DNA of 64,000 nt, taken from assembly GCA_008729055.1 (NCBI GenBank), contig SDUX01000011.1:248001-312000 (forward strand), read 5' to 3'. Shown in pieces: positions 44,778-51,859 of this stretch (its first letter is position 1; each line of letters opens with the position of its first letter). Under the pieces are notes generated by a model that worked only from the letters and a program-made list of their open reading frames with translations, did not search any database and was not told the origin of the DNA. A program made the translations under genes and the position numbers. Origin of the DNA: Pyropia haitanensis. Lineage: Eukaryota; Rhodophyta; Bangiophyceae; Bangiales; Bangiaceae.

Positions 44778-45539
44778 GAGAGTTTTGGCAAGTAACTCGA
44801 CTGTTGTTTCGACGGTATCTCGACTGTACATTGCGCCACGTTGCAGAGCTACCGTCCAGATACAGGATTTTCCGACCGTCCCCGACGGTATTCTCGGGAT
44901 GTACAGTCGGGCCCCGGTGGATCGCGTTGAAGAAAGGCTGTACCTTTCAGCCACGTGTCGCGCGTGCGAGGCCCCAAAGGCGGGTGGTTTGGGCCGCCAT
45001 ATGCCGGTACAACCATTTCTGGTACAGTTGACGCAGCTTGGCTGGCGCTGAGGGACAGGTGGTCTGTCCATGGTGTCAGTGGGCTTGGCCAAGCGGGCCG
45101 ATCGTTGTCGTGTTGCGCGCCTTTTTCCCAGCCCCTTGCACCCACCCTCCCCCCTTTGTTGGCCTTGTGCTGCCTCCACGTCGTGCCGAATATGTCATCC
45201 CCGAGCCCTACCACACCTGCGGAGGATGCGTCGTCTGCGTCCTCGAGGCGGGACCGGCCGTCTACTGGTGCGGTCCCTGAATCGGCGACCAAGAAGCCGC
45301 GCCGGCTGTGGCGTCCCACTGGTGAAAGCGATCGCAACGACGTGCTGCGTCACTGCCTTGGTGGTGGCGCGCCTCGCCTTCTATTCCGTTCGTGTACAGG
45401 ACTGTCGCGTTACAGAAAAGTTACTTGCCAAAACTCGTTCGAGTCCGCGACGGTAGAAAAAAATACGGTATCTCGACTCTTTCCAGATTCCGTCGAGATA
45501 CAGTCGAGAGCGACCGTCGGATTACTTGCCAAAACTCTC
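44778..45539. mobile_element. 762-bp nested MITE-like element with TA target duplication
   Basis: Perfect 18-bp inverted ends (gagagttttggcaagtaa at 44778-44795 and its complement at 45522-45539) are flanked by TA on both sides. Subterminal words such as ggtatctcgact and its complement recur near both ends, and an extra internal copy of the terminal word lies at 45419-45435. A plus-strand frame from 45191 (MSSPSPTTPAEDASSASSRR) loosely resembles the start of the host transposase and is cut short, so this may be an internally deleted relative of a pogo-like element. It splits the pogo-like element upstream of its transposase. Confidence 0.85.
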
Positions 45540-45633
45540 TAATCGCTGTTCCTTGCAGTCACTCTTGCCACACAGTGGTCGCTGTAAGCTGGTCGACATT
45601 TCTGGCACTGGTCGACATTTGGCCCAGACAGGC

Positions 45634-46071
45634 TACCCTTGCGGAGGACCCTCTTGGATCTCGGCGACCCACGGTGGACAGCGCGACGAGCTTGAGTGGA
45701 GACGGGGGCTACTGTGCTGTGCACTTTTCTATACACACGATCTCTCAAACAAGGATGCGGGTCTCGTTCGACACGCTCGGTGCCAATATTATAGCCAACC
45801 CTAACGCTAAGCCTAACCGTAACCCGTGTATATACTAGCGAGTAAAGAGTAAAAACGAGCTTATTATATTATAGCGGCTCGGGTCCGGTGCACACAAGAG
45901 GGTGATTTTTGTGTGTCTGCCACACCCGTGCTCCGGTCTCGACCAAAACTCTTATTCGTCTTTGCTCGCTGAAATGAAAATGACTTGTTTGGACTTTCCA
46001 TATGCTTGATGGATCTCCCAATTACCAGCGAGAGGGGGGTCTTGAGCGTCCCTCTGGGAGCGGGCTGAGAG
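45634..46071. other. AT-richer spacer between two transposons
   Basis: Base composition is low in GC compared with the rest of the window. At 45790-45830 there are degenerate cctaac/ccgtaacc words resembling telomere-type repeats. No gene is seen. Confidence 0.5.
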
Positions 46072-46292
46072 TAAGGTTGGCATTTACCGACATTTTCAAG
46101 TCAGGCTTACCGTTTAACGATAGTTTACCGATTCTTACCGATCGGTATACCGATATCGACACGAATAATTCGGGTAAAGGACTTAGCCCGTTCATTCGCC
46201 TAACCCTCACTGCGGAGCACGAGGACCGCCTAAGCGCTCCACTCCGCTGGCACGTACGACAAGCGCAAACAGGAAGCACGGCAACGCATTTA

Positions 46293-48383
46293 TTACTCCA
46301 TCAGCGACCGCATATCTATGACCCACTTGCCGTCTGCCCTCCCTCCAAACAAGGAACGCAGCGAGAGCTTAGCAGCTCGGAAGTTCAAGAGCCGTCGCAG
46401 TACCTCTTGAGGGTACCCCGCCACATCATGCGCGGGCAGAGGGCAAGCCAGCTCAGGTACCGCTGGCACCCTAAAGTCAAACAGCCGCGGCACAGCGGCC
46501 GAGCCACTGGGGCGCCCATCAGCGTCGCCATCGTCTTCCACCAAATCCTGCAGCACGGCCGCCCAGTCCTGGATGGTTGCCGGGCCGCCTGAAGCACCGG
46601 CCTCATCCGAGCTGTCATCCTCTGGGTCCCCACCGCCGGTCGCTGACGCAAGCACCGGTGGAGCATTGCCGGCAGGGCCGCCACCGGGCCGGCCGTTCTC
46701 TCGTGACCGCTCAGTAGGGTCCAGCACACGGTTGATGAAAGGTCGAGCGCCGCCCGCTCCGTTGGCCGCGGCTCTCTCGCAACCGAGCTTGATAGCAGTG
46801 ATCATATCCAGGGTTGACAGCATCATACGGTTTTGAGCTTTGGTCTGCTGCGCATCGTGCTCCTTAAATAGGCGCTCGACAAACGCTGTCTGCGGCTTGC
46901 ACCCTAGCAAAACGAGAGCGAGCATTGAGAGTTCAGGGCAGGTTCCGCCTAGCTCCAAGAACCGCCAAAACTTGTACCACGTCCAGCCAGCCGAGCCGTA
47001 AGTCTGGCCATCTTGCACTGACGGGGTGCAGAACTTGGTAGTCACATCGCCCGTGAGAAAGTCAAATGTCTGCTGCACGAGTGCATCGGCGCGGGATGAC
47101 TCGCCTGGGAACCACTTGACGAAGTAACCGGCTGATGCGTTGGCGAGACGCGGCGCCGAGACGAGGGCCAACGGTGCTGTGCTCCCTTCCTGTCGCATCA
47201 GCTTCCTTGCGGCTTCCATGTACTGCGGGTGCAGGCAAAATGCGAGCAAGAACAGCGGGTGCTCCTCCTGTGCCCACCTGCGTTCGAGATCAAAACACAA
47301 ACTCGATTCGCCCAGTCTCGCGCCCGCGCCAGCCAGGTGCTGGAAAATGCTGCCGTAGACGCCCAGCGCATCAGTCAACGTGGTGTCGTTCCGCTCAAGA
47401 ACAAAGCACGCAAAAGCCAACGGTCTCACGACCCACTCAGCAGACTGAAGCGCCTCCCAGAAACCTGGTGTCCTCAACGGCTGTAATGCGGTGGGGGCAG
47501 CCTGGCCAACCTCCGCAACCAGGCTGGACAATGCGCTTTGCACGCGAAGCAGGCTGGCGAAGCACATCTGCATTGAACTCCATCGGGTCTCGCAAACCGT
47601 CAATACTGCCATTGAAACACCGTAGATCCGCTGCATTGCATCCCGAGCACGCGGCATCAGCTTTGCCGAGGATCTTGAAAACAAGTTGGCGGCCGCCACA
47701 GCACGCTCCATCGTCGGCCGCAATGTAGAATCTTGTAGAACGTGCCTCATGAAGAGGTTGACTTGATGAGCAAGGCACCGCAAGAATATTAGTGCAGGGT
47801 ACCAAAGCGCCAATATACGGCGAGCCCGGCCGCACTGACCGGCATCGTCCGTGTAGACACAGCCGACGCGGATCTCGCCTTCACCCGCTAGCCGGTCAAT
47901 GAAACCAGCTATTGCCGCTGCTGTGGAGATGCCATCGTGCTGGTGTCCCTCGTCCTCCGAATTCAACACTAGTCGCTCTCCAGCAATGCCAACCACAGCA
48001 CCCAGTACATGGGTGTTGTTGGAACGCTTGCAACCATCCAGCATGAGCGTCGCGCGTGCAGATCCCTGCAAGAGCCGCACTACGGCGGCTTTGGACTGCG
48101 TGGACGCTTCTGACGCAGCCGCGCGCAAAATCCGTCCCGCCAACTGCCGACGATTGGGAAGATGCGCAACAGCCGTCGGTCGAAGCAGCCTCACCAGGTT
48201 TTCAAAACTGCTATGCTCCACTGCCGAAAAGGATAGCCGCAGGTCCGCTGCCAGCACTAGTACGCGCTCCTCGAGCTCAGCTCGCTCTGATGCCGTCAAT
48301 TCCCGACTGAAGAAGGAGTCCAGCCTCAAGTCAAAACGCCGCTTCTTGCGGCCCTGGCCGGAGCCAGCCACCAAGTCCTCCAT
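46293..48383 (-). CDS. hAT-family transposase, catalytic and dimerisation part
   Basis: The 696-residue frame begins MEDLVAGSGQGRKKRRFDLR. It has a DUF659-like RNase H segment with LMLDGCKRSNNTHVLGAVVG at about 113 and VYTDDAGQCGRARRILALWY, FLRCLAHQVNLFMRHVL at about 175-210, matching the hAT pattern of catalytic Asp residues and the C..H motif. The C-terminal hAT dimerisation region is seen in CPELSMLALVLLGCKPQTAF and VERLFKEHDAQQTKAQNRMM near 485-525. An acidic, Gly-rich tail follows. Upstream, a BED-finger segment at 48405-48821 is in exactly the same frame, separated by a single TAG and seven further codons, so this is the C-terminal part of a once longer protein. The ATG at 48383 would give a product lacking the DNA-binding finger. 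Confidence 0.9.
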   Translation of the reverse strand: MEDLVAGSGQGRKKRRFDLRLDSFFSRELTASERAELEERVLVLAADLRLSFSAVEHSSFENLVRLLRPTAVAHLPNRRQLAGRILRAAASEASTQSKAAVVRLLQGSARATLMLDGCKRSNNTHVLGAVVGIAGERLVLNSEDEGHQHDGISTAAAIAGFIDRLAGEGEIRVGCVYTDDAGQCGRARRILALWYPALIFLRCLAHQVNLFMRHVLQDSTLRPTMERAVAAANLFSRSSAKLMPRARDAMQRIYGVSMAVLTVCETRWSSMQMCFASLLRVQSALSSLVAEVGQAAPTALQPLRTPGFWEALQSAEWVVRPLAFACFVLERNDTTLTDALGVYGSIFQHLAGAGARLGESSLCFDLERRWAQEEHPLFLLAFCLHPQYMEAARKLMRQEGSTAPLALVSAPRLANASAGYFVKWFPGESSRADALVQQTFDFLTGDVTTKFCTPSVQDGQTYGSAGWTWYKFWRFLELGGTCPELSMLALVLLGCKPQTAFVERLFKEHDAQQTKAQNRMMLSTLDMITAIKLGCERAAANGAGGARPFINRVLDPTERSRENGRPGGGPAGNAPPVLASATGGGDPEDDSSDEAGASGGPATIQDWAAVLQDLVEDDGDADGRPSGSAAVPRLFDFRVPAVPELACPLPAHDVAGYPQEVLRRLLNFRAAKLSLRSLFGGRADGKWVIDMRSLME

Positions 48384-48404
48384 GTAGGCGCGGACACCGT
48401 CAAA

Positions 48405-48821
48405 CTAGTACTTGGTGATGCCCAGACGAGTCAATAAATCCACCTCCTCCTCACGTGGCGTCTCCACCGCAGATGAAGCGCGTCCGAGCGAGTGGTGTAC
48501 GCCTGACGGACCGCCATTGCGCAACCCGTCACCCGCTCCGTCGGTTGGAGAAGATTGCTTGACAAAAGCGCACTTGTTCAAGTGGGGAGTCATTCTATCT
48601 CTACGCCCAGGCAGCGGCTCCGCTGGAGGGACGACGGCGATGTTGGCGATGGCAGCACGATCGCCGTTGCATGCGGACACGTCCTCCAGATACTTCTTGT
48701 GAGCCGCCTCGCACGTGCGACAGTATGCCATCCAGTAGTTGGAAGGCGTGCCGTCAGCCTTCTTGTGGCGCTCATCGGACCGGCGGAACGCCCCCCAGTC
48801 CGGGACAATAGGGGCGGGCAT
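48405..48821 (-). CDS. N-terminal BED-type zinc finger segment of the hAT transposase
   Basis: From the ATG at 48821 (MPAPIVPDWGAFRRSDERHK) the frame encodes 138 residues and stops at TAG (48405-48407). It carries the BED-like pattern with aromatic NYWMAYCRTCEAAHKKYLED, then after a spacer DRMTPHLNKCAFVKQ, giving C..C and H....C zinc ligands. Such fingers bind transposon ends. The stop codon lies in the context GITKY-stop-FDGVRAYMEDL, and the next frame-matched codons lead straight into the catalytic part at 48383. Either the element has been inactivated by one nonsense change, or a short intron or stop-codon readthrough joins the two. Confidence 0.75.
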   Translation of the reverse strand: MPAPIVPDWGAFRRSDERHKKADGTPSNYWMAYCRTCEAAHKKYLEDVSACNGDRAAIANIAVVPPAEPLPGRRDRMTPHLNKCAFVKQSSPTDGAGDGLRNGGPSGVHHSLGRASSAVETPREEEVDLLTRLGITKY

Positions 48822-49317
48822 GGTGCAGCGAGTGAAGGGTGGTGAGTGGGCAACCTTAAAGTCCAAGAGGGAGATAAGCCAGAGTGGGGTTGATGGGCAG
48901 AGGGGGGAGAGGGGTGTGGAGACCTGAGCAGGAGGTGTTGTCGTCACAGCACACAACGCAGTGTGCTGGCCAGGCGGGCTCTGAATGGGACCAGGGTGCC
49001 GTGTCGCGCTGTTTGCTCTGGCTGCTGCGGTGCGCGGAGGGCCCCAACGTATCGTGCTTGTCAGCTGCTGCAGGAGTGGTTTGTCCACGCTGGGCGGCGA
49101 CGTACCACTCAGTCGGAATGCTCTTGGCGGGTCTGGGGCTTGCGCACAGCTTATCTAGCGAAAGGACATTGGTACTTAACTTCATGCAGTCAGTTTTCTC
49201 GTGAACAAATCTAACATATTTATCAACCTTACCGAAGAAAAGTCGAGGGTGACTTACCGATAACGATCGGTATACCGAACTTTACCGATGTCGTTAACCG
49301 AACGAGGTTACCGAACT
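48822..49317. other. hAT element upstream region
   Basis: This is the 5' untranslated and terminal part of the hAT element. The frame upstream of the ATG at 48821 is open but shows no domain. The last 90 bases hold the ttaccga subterminal repeats. Confidence 0.5.
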
Positions 49318-49330
49318 TGCCAACCTTAGA

Positions 49331-49590
49331 GGGGGGGGAGGGGGGGGGCGCGGGCCGGATCGCATGGGATCAAACGCCCCCCAGAGGGATTTGATAACAG
49401 CGGGGGTGTTATCCAGCTATCAAACCCCCCTCACGACCTCTGGGGGGGGGTTGGATAACATGTTATCCGACCCCCTCCTAGAGGTCGTGTGCGGGGTTCG
49501 ATAACTGGATAACACCCCCGCTGTTATCAAATCCCTTTCGGGGGCGTTTGATCCCATGTGATCCGGCCCGCCCCCCCCCTCCCCCCAATC
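49331..49590. repeat. 260-bp near-perfect palindrome (foldback element)
   Basis: The sequence is an inverted repeat with no spacer, centred between 49460 and 49461 on ggataacatgttatcc. Arms of about 110 bases (49351-49460 and 49461-49570) match with only scattered differences; the G-rich 49331-49350 and C-rich 49571-49590 extend the pairing. Words such as gatcaaacgccc, gataacagcgggggtgttat and acgacctct occur once in each arm. It lies exactly between the hAT element and the MULE-like element. It encodes no protein. Confidence 0.93.
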
Positions 49591-49832
49591 CTTCCCCCAC
49601 CCCCCACCCTCACACCCCCCACCCCCCACCCTCCCACCCCCCACCCCCCACCCTCCCACCCCCCACCCCCGTGTATGTGGCTGCAAGTAAGTAAGTATGG
49701 GTTGCTTCGAGTAAGGTTGGCACCCTTTTTGTTAATGGGACTTGGTTACTCGATGTGTCCAGCCGTACCTGCACCTCTAGCCGAGCACCCCCCGTGGGCG
49801 CCAAAAAACGGGAAAAAAACGCGCCCTGACCA

Positions 49833-50340
49833 GAAATGGCGCCCTGGGCAGCAGAAATGGCGCCCTGGGCGGCAGAAATGGCGCCATTGGCGCCAAAAAG
49901 GGCGCGCTGGGCGCCAAGAAAGTGGCGCGCACCCGGACCGGCGCCCCCGTCGTCGCCACCCCGCCCCCCGTCGTTGCCACCGCGTCGACCGCCGTCGGCA
50001 CGCCGCCCCCCGTCGCCGTGCCAGCGCCCCGCGCTGTCGCCACTCCTTCCCGGGTCGTGGCCACCCCGCCCCCGGTCGTCGACACCTCGCCCCCCGTCGG
50101 CAGCGCGGCCCGGTCGCCGCGCCGGCGCCCCGCGCTGTCGCCAACCCTTCCCGCGTCGTGGCCAGCCCGCCCCCGGTCGTCGACACCCCGCCCCGCGTCG
50201 GCAGCGCGGCCCACGTCCTTGGCACTTCGCCCCCCGTCGCCGCGTCGGCGCCGCCCATCGTCGGCACGCCGTCTCCCGTCGCCGCACCGGCGCCCCCCGT
50301 CCTCGCCACCTCGGCCCCCGTCGTGGACACCACCCCCCCA
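49833..50340. repeat. Minisatellite region near the left end of the MULE-like element
   Basis: At 49833-49890 the word cagaaatggcgccctgggc recurs three times. From about 49945 to 50340 units resembling gtcgtcgccaccccgccccc recur many times with variations. The repeats stay partly open in more than one frame (VVATPPPVVDT-like) but lie upstream of the likely start at 50389. Confidence 0.8.
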
Positions 50341-50388
50341 CCCTTTGGGTCATTGTTCCTGCCGACGTCAGTTGCTATCGAGTTGGAG

Positions 50389-51684
50389 ATGGCAACTACG
50401 GCGGCCGGAGGGGCGGGAGCTGGAGATGCGCCCCCATTGCCGGCTTCCGGAGCCTCCGACGCCGGTGGGCCGCGTTTGGGTGCAGAAGAGGAATCCTCTC
50501 TTCACCTGCCCGTGCTGGAAGTCGGTCCCAGACGGGCCAAGCGAACGCTGACGGCGGAAAAGGTGGTTGAGTGCCTCGTGGTGCCATCCTACCCGCAGAC
50601 GTCGAGCTCAACGACGAGCGGGGTCCTGACCATGGTGCCAGTCGCATCGGTTGAGACGGGCCTGAGCCCTAAGAGCTTTGTGGCGTACAAGTCGCCGGGG
50701 GGGAAGAGCCGCAAGCTGTCGGATCAACTCTCGCTCAGCTTCGGCTTTTGCACATACAGCTGGACCGAGTACCCGTGCTCTGGCGTGGACGCCTGCACCA
50801 ACGTTCCTCGCGCTGTTTTGGACATCTCTCACACGGCGCTTGAAGCGGGGGACGCGGACCAGTACGCCGTCTATGAGAAGGTCTTCGCGGAAGCCAGCTC
50901 CGAGACCGCCTCGGCCGACACGGAGCAGCAGGCGCTGGCGAAGGAATGGGACAAGTATACCTCTGTCGTGGCGCCGTTCCAGCACAAGCAGTGCCCCAAC
51001 GTTCTCTGCGCGCGCTTGGGGACCCCGCCGAAGGGCAAGGTCGTGACGATCCGGTCGTCAGGCAGAAAGTTCCTGGGGTGCGCTGGCTACTCAAGCGTCA
51101 ACCGGATGAACCACAAGAACGCTTCCATTGCCAACATCCAAAATATGAGCAACATTGAGAGCTGGATGAGCGACGAGAGGTACGTTCCTATGCGCGTGGG
51201 GGATGCGGCTCGCTTTGAGGATGATTCGGGAGCGAGACGGGCTATCTTTTTTCACGACGCCCGGCGAGGGAGGTTTGGCGCACCTTTTCACAGCCCACCA
51301 CCGCTCCCACCGATGGCGGTGCGCCCCCGCCTGCCTCTGATCAATGGCCGACACGATGACTCGGCGGTCGACCCTCCGAGGTCGCGTGCCTTGCGGCAGG
51401 CCCGCCCCTCAACCATCTCGCCCCGCGGACGTCGCCGTAACATGGACCCCGCCCCCCTCCTCGTGACCGTCGCCGGCGGTGCTGCATTCCCGGCGTATCT
51501 CTCCCAGTGGCATATGGCGAGGAGCAGTGCACACGCCCGGCCGCGGAGTACGGTGGCCCCATCTGCCCGCCAACTCTTCCACGGTGGGCATTGTAGACGC
51601 ACCCACCTCCCTGCAACGGACGACCCCCCCGTCGTTCCTTGGGCGTCCATTCGACGGCGGAGACAGAGGGGCGGTCCCCAATGA
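50389..51684 (+). CDS. ORF1 of the MULE-like element, Cys/His-containing, unknown function
   Basis: From the ATG at 50389 (MATTAAGGAGAGDAPPLPAS) 431 codons are open. The middle looks like a folded domain: VAYKSPGGKSRKLSDQLSLS, FGFCTYSWTEYPCSGVDACT, then FQHKQCPNVLCARLG, and FLGCAGYSSVNRMNHKNASI with spaced C and H residues that could bind zinc. The last 100 residues are Pro/Arg-rich and perhaps not translated. I do not recognise the family. It lies between the left inverted end and the transposase on the same strand, so a role as a second transposon protein or as upstream exon of the transposase is plausible. A good 3' splice site at 51789-51813 supports some splicing into the downstream ORF. 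Confidence 0.45.
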   Translation: MATTAAGGAGAGDAPPLPASGASDAGGPRLGAEEESSLHLPVLEVGPRRAKRTLTAEKVVECLVVPSYPQTSSSTTSGVLTMVPVASVETGLSPKSFVAYKSPGGKSRKLSDQLSLSFGFCTYSWTEYPCSGVDACTNVPRAVLDISHTALEAGDADQYAVYEKVFAEASSETASADTEQQALAKEWDKYTSVVAPFQHKQCPNVLCARLGTPPKGKVVTIRSSGRKFLGCAGYSSVNRMNHKNASIANIQNMSNIESWMSDERYVPMRVGDAARFEDDSGARRAIFFHDARRGRFGAPFHSPPPLPPMAVRPRLPLINGRHDDSAVDPPRSRALRQARPSTISPRGRRRNMDPAPLLVTVAGGAAFPAYLSQWHMARSSAHARPRSTVAPSARQLFHGGHCRRTHLPATDDPPVVPWASIRRRRQRGGPQ

Positions 51685-51788
51685 TGGGCGCCGGCCTCCT
51701 TCCCCTCCGCCGTGGTCGCGCGCGGAGTACTGATATCCTGTACCAATCGTTGCTTTAGACGTACTTTTTTCCTCCCTGGCTGCTGTTC

Positions 51789-51813
51789 TTTTTTTTTTTT
51801 TTATCTTCCGCAG
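51789..51813 (+). promoter_or_regulatory. Strong 3' splice-site-like sequence before the MULE transposase
   Basis: A long T-rich tract followed by atcttccgcag is the best polypyrimidine-AG signal in this half of the window. The transposase frame is open from base 51814 on without an ATG until 51860, so an intron may join an upstream exon, for example part of ORF1, to the transposase. Confidence 0.5.
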
Positions 51814-51859
51814 AGAGGTGACGGATATCCCCGCAGGCGTCGGCACAAACCACCCATGC

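Larger units (their letters stand above)
42429..45633. mobile_element. Complete pogo-like DNA transposon with TA target duplication
   Basis: Perfect 25-bp terminal inverted repeats bound the element: 42429-42453 begins gcctgtctgggccaaatgtc and 45609-45633 is its exact reverse complement. Both ends are flanked by TA (42427-42428 and 45634-45635), the target duplication of the Tc1/mariner/pogo superfamily. Inside lies an uninterrupted DDE transposase on the minus strand and, between the transposase start and the right end, a second element inserted at TA (44778-45539). Without that insertion the element is about 2.4 kb. The intact ends and frame suggest recent or current mobility. Confidence 0.9.
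46072..49328. mobile_element. hAT-family element with short terminal inverted repeats
   Basis: The probable ends are taaggttggca (46072-46082) and tgccaacctta (49318-49328). Inside both ends lie clusters of ttaccga words, including cggtataccgat, at 46085-46155 and 49228-49314; such subterminal repeats are typical transposase-binding sites of hAT elements. The interior holds the split BED/hAT transposase on the minus strand. No clear 8-bp target duplication is present (gag flanks both sides), so the exact borders are less sure than for the pogo-like element. Confidence 0.75.
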
